Positions 1 through 7,822 of a stretch of DNA of 64,000 bases are shown piece after piece. The notes below the pieces were generated by a model, which saw only the letters and a list, made by a program, of their open reading frames with translations, did no database searches and had not been told where the DNA came from. The translations under genes were made by a program, and so were the position numbers. Source of the stretch: Promineifilum sp. (lineage in GTDB: Bacteria; Chloroflexota; Anaerolineae; Promineifilales; Promineifilaceae). The DNA lies in assembly GCA_019454405.1 (NCBI GenBank), contig JACFOH010000004.1:27565-91564 (forward strand), written 5' to 3'. Within the stretch, counting starts at the first letter, position 1. Each line of letters starts with the position of its first letter.

Positions 1-173
1 GCCAGCGCTGCCCGAATATCTTCCACCGTCAGCCGTGGATATGCGTCCAGGAGATCGGCTTCTGTCGCGCCCTCGCTCAGCTTACGCACAATCAGTTCCA
101 CCGGAATTCGCGTGCCGCGAATCACCGGCTTGCCCATCATTACGGCCGGATCGATTTCAATTCGTTCAAGCAT
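1..173 (-). CDS. DUF433 antitoxin-family protein (3' end cut by window)
   Basis: Partial gene of 57 visible codons, reading MLERIEIDP, MGKPVIRGTRIPV and LLDAYPRLT. This is the usual DUF433 pattern: a small winged-helix protein often found as the antitoxin half of VapBC-like pairs. The start is ATG at 173 with an AGGAG ribosome site about 8 bases upstream. An extended -10 (TG-T-TATACT on the minus strand, positions 194-199) lies about 14 bases before that site. The gene follows adenine deaminase on the same strand with only 41 bases between them. Its own promoter suggests it is expressed separately. Any toxin partner would lie outside the window, so an antitoxin role is inferred from the family only. 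Confidence 0.75.
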   Translation of the reverse strand, partial: MLERIEIDPAVMMGKPVIRGTRIPVELIVRKLSEGATEADLLDAYPRLTVEDIRAAL

Positions 174-214
174 GTCATCTACTCCTAATCAGAAGTATAA
201 CACAACCCGCCGAG

Positions 215-2026
215 CTACTTCTCCGCCACCAGCGGCACCACCTCAAACGTCCGCACATCCACGATCCCCTTGTCCGAGATGCGCAACTCGGGGATGACCA
301 CCAGCGCCAGCAGGCTCAACTGCATGTAAGCATTGTTCAGCGTGCAGCCACATTCGGCGAACGCCTCGACCATCCGCTCCGCCTTGGCGGCCACGGTCTC
401 CGCCCGCTCGTCGCTCATCAGCCCGGCAATAGGCAGCTCCACCAGAGCGATCTCGCGCCCTTCCTTGAACACCACCACCCCGCCGCCGACCTCGCCCAGC
501 CGGTTGGCCGCGCGAGCCATATCGGCCGTATCCGTGCCGACGACGATCATATGATGGCTGTCGTGGGCCACCGTGCTGGCCACAGCGCAGGGCACATTGA
601 AGCCAAAGCCGCTAACGAAGCCGTTGGTCACTTCCCCGGTGGCTTCGTGCCGCTCCACCAGCGCGATACGGGCGACATCCTGCGACAGATCCGCGCCGAT
701 AATCCCGCCGGCCACCGGCAATTGCCGCTCCAGCGCCTGCGTGGGGGCCTGATTCTCGATGACGCCGATGACGCGCGCCGTGACCGTCGCCGGTCCTTGT
801 CCGTTGGCTTGCGGCGCGGCCGCCTCGAAATCCTTGGCCTCAAGCTTCCGGCCCAGCTTGACCGTCCCCTTGGCGAAGTCTGGATAGCTATACGTGGGTA
901 TGTCGACCGTCATCCGGCCGTTCTCCGCCAGTACTTCCCCGCCGGCCATGACCAGTTCGACAGGCAGCGTGACCAAATCGCTGGAGATGACGATATCAGC
1001 CCGGCGGCCGGGCGTGATACTGCCAATCTCGCGCTCGACGCCGAAATGCAACGCCGTGTTGAGCGTGGCCATCTGGATCGCCGTGATCGGCCGCAGCCCC
1101 TGGGCGATGGCGTGCCGCACCACGCGGTCCATATGCCCCTCGCCCACCAGCGTGCCCGAATGGGAGTCGTCGGTGCAGAGGATGAAGTTGCGGCTGTCCA
1201 GCCCCATCTCGGTGATTGCCTTCACTTGCGTGGCCACATCGTACCACGCCGAGCCGAGACGCAACATCGCCTTCATACCCTGCCGCACGCGAGCGATGCC
1301 GTCTTCCACCCGCGTGCCTTCGTGGTCGTCGGACGGGCCGCCGGCCACATAACCATGAAACGGACGGCCGAGATCGGGCGAGGCGTAATGGCCGCCGATC
1401 ACTTTGTTAGCCCGCATCGTCGCCGCCATCTCCGCGTGCATCTTGTCGTCGCCCGTGAAGACGCCGGGGAAGTTCATCATCTCTCCCAGGCCGATGATGC
1501 CCGGCCAGGTCATCGCCTCGGCCACTTCCTCCGGGCCGATCGACGCGCCGGGCGTCTCCAGGCCGGGCGCGCTGGGCACGCAGCTGGGCATCTGCACATA
1601 GATCGAGATCGGCAGTGTGGCCGCCTCGTCGTGCATCAGCCGCACGCCGGGCAGCCCCAGCACGTTGGCGATCTCGTGCGGGTCGATGAACATGCTGGTC
1701 GTCCCGTGGGGAATGACGGCGCGGGCGAACTCGGTCACGGTGACCATGCCGCTCTCGACGTGCATATGCGCGTCGCATAGCCCCGGGACAAGATAGCGTT
1801 GTTTGGCCTCGATGATCCGCGTCTGCGGCCCGATGCAATGCCCCGCGTCCGGCCCCACGCAGGCGATGCGGCCGCCATAGATGGCGACGTCGGTGCCGGG
1901 CAAAATCTCGCCGCTATGGACGTTGACCCAGCGGCCATTACAAATGACGGTGTCGGCGGGTTTGCGCCCCATCGCCACGGCGACGAGGTCTTGTGTCAGC
2001 TCATGCCAGGGTTGGCGAATAGCCAT
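215..2026 (-). CDS. ade: adenine deaminase
   Basis: Predicted to deaminate adenine to hypoxanthine and ammonia in the cytoplasm (purine salvage). About 603 residues, the usual length for the Ade/AdeC family of the amidohydrolase superfamily. Metal-binding motif DAHMHVES lies near residue 86, then the family motifs IDPHEIANVLG and CTDDSHSG, and the C-terminal Ade domain with STVAHDSHH. An ATG at 2050 is possible, but the ATG at 2026 is preceded by a GGGGGT ribosome site and gives the better N-terminus (MAIRQPW). The gene lies downstream of proS on the same strand, with a hairpin between them. A phosphoribosyltransferase that may also use adenine lies 2.5 kb away on the other strand. The family call is secure. 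Confidence 0.93.
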   Translation of the reverse strand: MAIRQPWHELTQDLVAVAMGRKPADTVICNGRWVNVHSGEILPGTDVAIYGGRIACVGPDAGHCIGPQTRIIEAKQRYLVPGLCDAHMHVESGMVTVTEFARAVIPHGTTSMFIDPHEIANVLGLPGVRLMHDEAATLPISIYVQMPSCVPSAPGLETPGASIGPEEVAEAMTWPGIIGLGEMMNFPGVFTGDDKMHAEMAATMRANKVIGGHYASPDLGRPFHGYVAGGPSDDHEGTRVEDGIARVRQGMKAMLRLGSAWYDVATQVKAITEMGLDSRNFILCTDDSHSGTLVGEGHMDRVVRHAIAQGLRPITAIQMATLNTALHFGVEREIGSITPGRRADIVISSDLVTLPVELVMAGGEVLAENGRMTVDIPTYSYPDFAKGTVKLGRKLEAKDFEAAAPQANGQGPATVTARVIGVIENQAPTQALERQLPVAGGIIGADLSQDVARIALVERHEATGEVTNGFVSGFGFNVPCAVASTVAHDSHHMIVVGTDTADMARAANRLGEVGGGVVVFKEGREIALVELPIAGLMSDERAETVAAKAERMVEAFAECGCTLNNAYMQLSLLALVVIPELRISDKGIVDVRTFEVVPLVAEK

Positions 2027-2100
2027 AATAACTACCCCCTTTTTGCTCATTGATTGTAGCTTTGTTGGGGCAGATGCGCACGCTCGGGAGATATAGAAAC

Positions 2101-2134
2101 CAGGCCGATCGCCCTTGTCCGAGCGACCGGCCTG
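2101..2134 (-). terminator. hairpin between proS and ade
   Basis: A 12-bp stem (CAGGCCGATCGC against GCGACCGGCCTG, one mismatched position) with a 10-base loop. On the minus strand it is followed by GTTTCTATAT, which is only moderately T-rich. It would end or weaken transcription leaving proS before ade. It is a weak intrinsic terminator by composition. Confidence 0.5.
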
Positions 2135-2185
2135 ATGACAGAGGTCGTTAAAAGCGCCCGTATCGGCGCGAGGTTTCAGCAGGTT

Positions 2186-3922
2186 TCACGAGCGAAAAGT
2201 CGCCACTAGTTGGTCCAGCGATACGATCTGCCGCTCGCTCTCGCTGCGCCGCTTCACTTCCGCTCCGCCCTGCTCCAGGCTGCGGCCGGAGACGGTGACA
2301 CGCCAGGGGATACCCATCAGGTCGGCGTCCTTGAACTTCACGCCGGCGCCCAGCCCGTCGCGGTCGTCGTAGAGCACCTCGACGCCGACCGCCGTCAGTT
2401 CGGCATAGACCGCCTCGGCCTTCTCTTTCGTGCCGTCGCCGTCCTTGCCGATGTGGACCAGATGCACCTGATAGGGCGCAACGCTGTCCGGCCAGATGAT
2501 GCCGTCCTTGTCGTGGTGTAGCTCCACAACCACGGCCATCAACCGGTCGAGGCCGATGCCGTAGCTGCCCATGTAGATGAGCCGCTCCTGGCCGTCCTCG
2601 TCCAGATAGGTGGCATTGACCGCCTTGCTGTAGCGCGTGCCCAGCTTGAAGCAGTGGCCAACCTCGATCGCCCGCTTGGCCTCGATGCGGCCGCCACAGT
2701 TGGGGCATTTGTGGCCCGTAGCCGCCTGGGCGATGTCGGCGATGCGGCTCACCTGGAAGTCGCGGCCGTAGTTCGCGCCCGTGTAATGATACGGGTCGTC
2801 GTTAGCCCCGACGACGTAGTTGCCGCCGTAGTTGATCGACTCGTCGGCGACGATCATCACCCCCGGCGACTCCATATCCTTGGCCGGCGTCATGCCGATA
2901 GCCGAGGCGTAGCCGGGCACCGCGCCGATGGAGCGCACTTCTTCTTCCGTCGCCTGCCGGATGAAGCCGCCACCCACCGCATTGACCAGCTTGGTATCGT
3001 TGATGTTCAGATCGCCGCGCGTCATGGCGAACACCATACGCCCTTCGCCGGGCTTCTCGACATAGTTCGGCCGCCACCAGTAGAAAACGCACTTCAGCGT
3101 CTGCGTCGTGGGCACGCCGATGAACGCCGCCACGTCGGCGATGGTCTTGCAATCGGGCGTCAGCACCTTGGACAGCTCGTCCATCGTCGCCGGCTTCTCG
3201 CCCTCGCGGACGAACCCGGCCGCCTCGACGTTGGCCGCGTAGCCGCAGTCCTCGCAATAGATGAACTCGTCTTCGCCCTGCGGGTGCGGCACGGTGAACT
3301 CCTGCGACGACTTGCCGCCCATCGCGCCCACGTCGGCGTTGATCATCACCGTCGGCACGCCGCAGCGGTCGAAGATGTTGGTATACGCCTGCAACATGCT
3401 CGGATAGTACTCGTCCAGCGCTTCCTCGCTGCGGTCGAGTGTGTAGGCGTCCTTCATGATGAATTCGCGCAGCCGGATCAGGCCGCCGCGTGGCCGGGGT
3501 TCATCGCGGAACTTCTTGCTGATATGGTAGATCATGCGCGGCAGGTCGCGGTAGCTCTCGATGTCCCGCAACGACAGATCGACGACGATCTCCTCGTGCG
3601 TGGCCGAGAGGGCATACTCACGGTTGCCGCTGGCCTTCAGCTTATAAAGCACGTCCACCTGATTCCAGCGACCGGTCGCCTGCCACAGCGCCGCCGGGTG
3701 CAGGTTAGGCATCCACATCTCCTGGCCGCTGATGGCGTCCATCTCTTCGGCCATGATGTCCCATATCTTGCGGATGACACGGTAGCCGAACGGCATGAAG
3801 GTGTAAATGCCCGCGCCGGCGGGGCGGATAAAATCGCCACGGAGCAGCAGTTGATGGCTGATAAGCTCGGCCTCGGCCGGAGCTTCGCGCAATGTTTTTC
3901 CAAAGGATCGTGAAAGACGCAT
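2186..3922 (-). CDS. proS: prolyl-tRNA synthetase, bacterial type with editing domain
   Basis: Charges tRNA-Pro with proline. 578 residues, the length of the bacterial-type ProRS that carries the INS (YbaK-like) editing domain. Class II motif 2 is visible as RDEPRPRGGLIRLREF near residue 140. The editing insert spans about 230-400 and contains TRGDLNINDTKL with the conserved lysine. Cysteine pairs YCEDCGY and KCPNCGG flank the insert. Motif 3 lies at MGSYGIGLDRL, followed by the anticodon-binding domain. The promoter at 3931-3959 places the transcript start at or within a few bases of the ATG, and no ribosome site is seen, so the mRNA is probably leaderless. A free-standing YbaK-type deacylase is encoded at 26944-27411. 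Confidence 0.96.
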   Translation of the reverse strand: MRLSRSFGKTLREAPAEAELISHQLLLRGDFIRPAGAGIYTFMPFGYRVIRKIWDIMAEEMDAISGQEMWMPNLHPAALWQATGRWNQVDVLYKLKASGNREYALSATHEEIVVDLSLRDIESYRDLPRMIYHISKKFRDEPRPRGGLIRLREFIMKDAYTLDRSEEALDEYYPSMLQAYTNIFDRCGVPTVMINADVGAMGGKSSQEFTVPHPQGEDEFIYCEDCGYAANVEAAGFVREGEKPATMDELSKVLTPDCKTIADVAAFIGVPTTQTLKCVFYWWRPNYVEKPGEGRMVFAMTRGDLNINDTKLVNAVGGGFIRQATEEEVRSIGAVPGYASAIGMTPAKDMESPGVMIVADESINYGGNYVVGANDDPYHYTGANYGRDFQVSRIADIAQAATGHKCPNCGGRIEAKRAIEVGHCFKLGTRYSKAVNATYLDEDGQERLIYMGSYGIGLDRLMAVVVELHHDKDGIIWPDSVAPYQVHLVHIGKDGDGTKEKAEAVYAELTAVGVEVLYDDRDGLGAGVKFKDADLMGIPWRVTVSGRSLEQGGAEVKRRSESERQIVSLDQLVATFRS

Positions 3923-3930
3923 AAGGGGTG

Positions 3931-3959
3931 AGTATATCTATGGGGGCGCGGCGCGTCAA
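3931..3959 (-). promoter_or_regulatory. sigma70-type promoter of proS
   Basis: On the minus strand TTGACG (3954-3959), a 17-base spacer and TATACT (3931-3936). Only eight bases (CACCCCTT) separate the -10 from the proS ATG at 3922. Transcription would therefore start at or next to the first base of the start codon. Confidence 0.75.
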
Positions 3960-3976
3960 AGCCCAATACGCATGAA

Positions 3977-4435
3977 TCAACCAACTTCAAGGATCACCTT
4001 GCCGATATTCCGGTTGGCCAGCACGTATGCGTGGGCCGCCTGCGCCTCGGCGATGGGAAACACTGTGTCGATGATCGGCCGCATCTCGCCAGCGGCCAGC
4101 CTGGGCATGATCGTTTCGTTGAACCGGCGCGTGATGTCGATCTTCTCTGCCAACGGCCGCGTCCGCAACGTTGAACCGACGACGCGCAACCGCTTGCCCA
4201 ACAGCTGGCCCATGTCCAGCTCGCCCGTCCGGCCACCCAGCGTGCCGATATTGACCAGCCGTCCGAACCGCCGCAGCGCCTTGATGTTTCGCTCCAGGTA
4301 CGCCCCGCCGACCGGGTCGAGAATCACGTCCACTCCCTGCCCCTCCGTCGCGGCCATGACCGCCTCGAGGAAATCCTGCGCTTTGTAGTTGATCGCCGTC
4401 GCTCCCAGCTCGCGGCAGAACGCCGCCTTCATCAC
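3977..4435 (-). pseudogene. 5'-truncated quinone oxidoreductase (MDR/zinc-free ADH family) remnant
   Basis: The 152 residues match only the C-terminal half of NADPH:quinone oxidoreductase-like medium-chain dehydrogenases. Visible are CRELGATAINYK (end of the Rossmann beta-alpha unit), GVDVILDPVGG, GRLVNIGTLGG and the C-terminal RNIGKVILEVG. Family members are about 325 residues. The substrate domain and the glycine-rich NADP loop that should precede this part are missing. In frame upstream there is a TGA at 4460-4462, and nothing resembling the lost N-terminus follows before the apt-like gene. AAGGAG precedes a GTG at 4435, so a short protein could still be translated. I read it as a decaying fragment; a shortened functional protein is less likely. 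Confidence 0.75.
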
Positions 4436-4547
4436 GTCACGCTCCTTGCCGCTATCGGCTCATACGATAAACTTCATTCTACAGGCAGTCTCGCGAACAC
4501 TCCAGCAAGATACTGTCGAGCCGTAAGCAGGAGAGTTTTTTCCAATC

Positions 4548-5096
4548 ATGAACCAACGAGACGTATTAACGGTCGAAGTGGCCGGCCTGACCCGCCATTT
4601 CCCGCTCTTCGAAGTCGCCCCCGGCGTGCGCATCGCCGTCTTCAATATGCTGGGCGATACCTACGTCGTAAAAGCCTCAGCCGCGGCGCTGGCCGAAAAG
4701 CTGAAAGATATCCACGCCGACGTGCTGGTGACGGCCGAGGCCAAGAGCATCCCCCTCATCTATGAGATGAGCGCCCTGATGGGATTGCCCTACGTCGTCA
4801 TGCGCAAGGCTTACAAGAGCTACATGGGCGACGCCATCAGCGCCGAAACTGTGTCGATCACCACCGGCGCGCCCCAGACGCTATTCCTGGATGAAAAGGA
4901 CCGCGCCCTGGTCAAGGGCAAACGGGTCATCGTTGTCGATGATGTCATCAGCACCGGCAGCACGCTCAACGGCATGGAGAAGCTGGTCATCAAGGCTGGA
5001 GGAGAGGTGGCGCAGGTCGCGGCCATCTTCACCGAAGGCGACGACGACTGGTCGCGGGTCATCGCCCTGGGTAATCTGCCGGTCTATAAGGAGTAA
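4548..5096 (+). CDS. phosphoribosyltransferase, adenine-type (apt-like)
   Basis: 182-residue type I phosphoribosyltransferase. The PRPP-binding signature VIVVDDVISTGST is at about residues 125-137. The upstream pattern LVTAEAKSIPLIYEMSALMG resembles the adenine phosphoribosyltransferase group, which makes AMP from adenine and PRPP. Xanthine or hypoxanthine use cannot be excluded from sequence alone. The start ATG at 4548 has an AGGAG site upstream. The gene stands between the oxidoreductase remnant (opposite strand) and hydantoinase B, 51 bases downstream on the same strand. With adenine deaminase nearby, adenine could be either salvaged directly or deaminated; this link is inferred. Confidence 0.8.
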   Translation: MNQRDVLTVEVAGLTRHFPLFEVAPGVRIAVFNMLGDTYVVKASAAALAEKLKDIHADVLVTAEAKSIPLIYEMSALMGLPYVVMRKAYKSYMGDAISAETVSITTGAPQTLFLDEKDRALVKGKRVIVVDDVISTGSTLNGMEKLVIKAGGEVAQVAAIFTEGDDDWSRVIALGNLPVYKE

Positions 5097-5147
5097 GCAT
5101 CGCCGGCGTTCCAGCCCCGTCGCATATCGCTCAAAACTCGTCACACC

Positions 5148-6773
5148 ATGGATGCCGCGTCGCTAACCATCTTCGGCCATCTCTTCGCCTCTGTCGCCGA
5201 AGAGATGGGCGTCACGCTCGGCCGCACCGCCTATAGTCCCAACATCAAGGAGAGGCTCGACTATAGTTGCGCCGTCTTCCTGAATGGCGGCGAGCCGAAG
5301 CTGCTGGCCCAGGCCGCCCATATTCCCGTCCACCTGGGGGCCATGCCCGCCTCGGTCCGCGCGGCCGTGGCCCAATGCGCCCCCTTCCGGCCGGGCGATG
5401 TCGTCATCCTCAACGATCCGTATCATGGCGGCAACCATCTGCCGGATATCACGCTGGTGTCGCCGGTCTTCACCGAAGGAACGCCGGCCGCGCCCTTCTT
5501 CGTCGCCAGTCGCGCCCACCACGCCGACGTCGGCGGCATGTCGCCCGGCTCGATGCCGCTTTCAACCGAGCTTTATCAGGAAGGAATCATCATCCCGCCC
5601 ATCAAGCTCATCGACGGCGGGCAGCGCAACGAGGCCGTCTGGCAGCTCATTTTGCGCAATGTACGCACCCCGTGGGAGCGTGAGGGCGATCTGGCGGCGC
5701 AGTTGGCAGCCCACACCGTTGGCGCCCAACGGTTGGTAGAGATTGTCGGACGCTACGGTCTGGATGAGACGCTCGAACGGGCGCATATGCTGACCGCCTA
5801 CGCAGAATCGCTGACCCGAGCCGCCATTCGCCTGATCCCCGACGGCCATTATTCCTTCACCGACTACCTGGACAACGACGGTCAGGGCGACGATCCCGTG
5901 CCTGTCAGCGTCTCTTTGACAGTAATTGGCGACGAACTGGCGACTGATTTCACAGGCACGGCCGAGGCGGTTGCCGGCAATCTCAACGCTGTGCCGGCCA
6001 TCGTCGATTCGGCCGTAGTCTACTGCTTGCGCTGCGTGGCGATGGCCTTGCTCGGCGCTGATCTGCCGATGAATCAGGGCGTCTTCGCCCCGCTGACGAT
6101 TCATATCCCCCCAGGCTCCCTGCTCGATCCCAAACCGCCTCACGCCGTCTCGGCCGGAAACGTCGAAACGTCGCAACGTATTGTCGATGTGGTCTTCGGC
6201 GCGCTGGCCCACGCCCTGCCGGACATCATTCCCGCTGCCAGCCAGGGCACCATGAACAATCTGACCTTCGGCGGCACCTATCCTGACGGTTGGCCCGCGC
6301 CTGCATCCCATTTCGCCTATTATGAGACCATAGGCGGCGGTGCGGGAGCCGGGCCGGAGAGCGACGGCGCATCGGGCGTCCATGTTCACATGAGCAACAC
6401 GCGCAATACGCCGGTTGAGGCGCTGGAGTACGGCTTTCCCATCCGTATCGAGGAATATAGCTTGCGCGAAGGTTCGGGCGGCCGCGGCCGGCACACCGGC
6501 GGCGAAGGACTGGCCCGTAGCATCAAATTCATGGTTCCGGCCACGGTGACCATCACCTCCGAACGGCGGGAGCGCGGACCGTATGGGTTAGCCGGCGGAG
6601 GTAGCGGCGCTCCCGGTCATAACACGCTGATTGACGGCCGCGAGACCATACCGCTGCCCGGCAAAGTGACCTTTATCGTGCAGCCGGGCAATATCGTCCG
6701 GCTGGCCACACCCGGCGGCGGAGGCTGGGGCGAGCCGAACCAGATCACCGCCACATTAGTCAGAACCGGGTGA
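5148..6773 (+). CDS. hydantoinase B / oxoprolinase-family protein
   Basis: 541 residues throughout resembling HyuB (hydantoinase_B domain), the beta partner in ATP-dependent N-methylhydantoinase, 5-oxoprolinase and acetone-carboxylase-like enzymes. Recognisable stretches are [46 protein letters not shown] and [10 protein letters not shown]. HyuB normally works with HyuA, which binds ATP, but no hyuA is present on either side. This copy is an orphan or pairs with a distant HyuA, so its substrate is unknown. No good ribosome site is visible before ATG 5148. Its last 18 bases overlap the convergent EamA gene. Confidence 0.88.
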   Translation: MDAASLTIFGHLFASVAEEMGVTLGRTAYSPNIKERLDYSCAVFLNGGEPKLLAQAAHIPVHLGAMPASVRAAVAQCAPFRPGDVVILNDPYHGGNHLPDITLVSPVFTEGTPAAPFFVASRAHHADVGGMSPGSMPLSTELYQEGIIIPPIKLIDGGQRNEAVWQLILRNVRTPWEREGDLAAQLAAHTVGAQRLVEIVGRYGLDETLERAHMLTAYAESLTRAAIRLIPDGHYSFTDYLDNDGQGDDPVPVSVSLTVIGDELATDFTGTAEAVAGNLNAVPAIVDSAVVYCLRCVAMALLGADLPMNQGVFAPLTIHIPPGSLLDPKPPHAVSAGNVETSQRIVDVVFGALAHALPDIIPAASQGTMNNLTFGGTYPDGWPAPASHFAYYETIGGGAGAGPESDGASGVHVHMSNTRNTPVEALEYGFPIRIEEYSLREGSGGRGRHTGGEGLARSIKFMVPATVTITSERRERGPYGLAGGGSGAPGHNTLIDGRETIPLPGKVTFIVQPGNIVRLATPGGGGWGEPNQITATLVRTG

Positions 6774-7691
6774 ATAATCGTCTCTCATCGCCCGGCGGCG
6801 CAGCACAGGCAGATGATTATCGAGCAAGCCGTTGACGACCATCACGCCGAACAGGATCAGAGCAAAACCCGCCAACGTATGCCAGGTTAATTGCTCATCC
6901 AGGACGAGTACGCCAAGGATGACCCCAAAGACGGGAATGATATAGGTAACCATCGAAACGTAGGTCGAGTCGGCCGTCTCGATGAGGCGATAATAGACAA
7001 TGAAAGCCAATCCCGTCCCCAAAATACCGAGCGCCACCAGAGAGCCTAGCGCGGCTGCGGACGGGCTTTCCATCGTCCAGGGCCGATCGACAAGCAGCGT
7101 AACAGGCAACATGAAAAGCGTTGCCAGCGATAATTGTGTGGCGGGGGCGACGAGTGGCGGCAAGCCCCGCAAATGTTCCCGACTATAGATGATCGCCACG
7201 CCATATAACGCCGCAGCGACAGCCACGGCGACGAGGCCCCACGTCGTCGCCTGCACACCGTCCGTCAGTGACGGCACGATTAGCAGGAACAAGCCGGCAA
7301 AACCAAGCACGACGCCGAGCAGCTTCGAGGATGTGATCCGGTCGTCTTCGACCATGAAATGCGCCAGCACGATGGTGAAGATCGGCGTTGTCCCGTTCAG
7401 GATCGAGGCCAGCGAACTATCGATATATTGCTCGCCCCAGCTCAGCAAGACCCAGGGGAGCGTATTATGCAGCATGGCCATAACTGCCAGGCTCTTCCAC
7501 AGCCGTCGGTCGCGAGGCAAGCGCCGGCGCTGGGACAGCAGCACAATTAACAGGAATATCGCGCCGATTGAAACACGGCCGAGGACCAGTGTCAGCGGCG
7601 GAATCTCTTCCACCGCCACCTTGATGAACAAAAATGACGGGCCCCACATCGCCGCCAGCATCACGAGCAACAAGACGTTTTTCCATTTCAT
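6756..7691 (-). CDS. DMT-superfamily transporter (EamA type)
   Basis: 311-residue inner-membrane protein with about ten hydrophobic segments arranged as two EamA repeats, each of five helices, the layout of RhaT/EamA-type metabolite exporters. The first repeat opens MKWKNVLLLVMLAAMWGPSFLFIKVA and the second begins near residue 150. Substrates for this family (amino acids, nucleobases, sugars, drugs) cannot be read from sequence. The gene converges on hydantoinase B with an 18-bp overlap at the 3' ends. It diverges from the zinc-finger gene across a 131-base region holding two inverted repeats. Confidence 0.88.
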   Translation of the reverse strand: MKWKNVLLLVMLAAMWGPSFLFIKVAVEEIPPLTLVLGRVSIGAIFLLIVLLSQRRRLPRDRRLWKSLAVMAMLHNTLPWVLLSWGEQYIDSSLASILNGTTPIFTIVLAHFMVEDDRITSSKLLGVVLGFAGLFLLIVPSLTDGVQATTWGLVAVAVAAALYGVAIIYSREHLRGLPPLVAPATQLSLATLFMLPVTLLVDRPWTMESPSAAALGSLVALGILGTGLAFIVYYRLIETADSTYVSMVTYIIPVFGVILGVLVLDEQLTWHTLAGFALILFGVMVVNGLLDNHLPVLRRRAMRDDYSPGSD

Positions 7692-7722
7692 GTGTGTAAC
7701 TCATCTGAATTATTGCACGAAG

Positions 7723-7749
7723 TTACCCTGTCCGTAAAATTCAGGGTAA
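7723..7749. promoter_or_regulatory. inverted repeat in divergent promoter region (candidate operator)
   Basis: TTACCCTG (7723-7730) and CAGGGTAA (7742-7749) form perfect 8-bp arms around an 11-base AT-rich centre. They lie between the divergent EamA and zinc-finger genes. The 19-bp centre-to-centre spacing suits a dimeric repressor bound to two turns on one DNA face. No T-run follows, so it is not a terminator. Confidence 0.5.
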
Positions 7750-7759
7750 GATTAGCGCT

Positions 7760-7776
7760 TGATCCGCACTGGATCA
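7760..7776. promoter_or_regulatory. second inverted repeat upstream of the zinc-finger gene
   Basis: TGATCC (7760-7765), five bases, GGATCA (7771-7776). It lies 11 bases after the first inverted repeat and 46 bases before the start codon. It could be an operator half or a short RNA hairpin in the leader. Confidence 0.35.
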
Positions 7777-7822
7777 GCCCACGCTTCAAAGCGAAGTAAA
7801 ACGACACAATTAGGGGGTTGCT

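Noticed and set aside
35-1780. 581-residue plus-strand frame opposite adenine deaminase
   Set aside because: His/Arg/Asp-rich composition typical of antisense frames; the minus-strand protein is a full-length known enzyme.
2654-3913. 419-residue plus-strand frame opposite proS, and similar frames opposite ppc, the M28 peptidase and the radical SAM gene
   Set aside because: Same reasoning: each lies wholly within a conserved gene on the other strand and shows no domain features.
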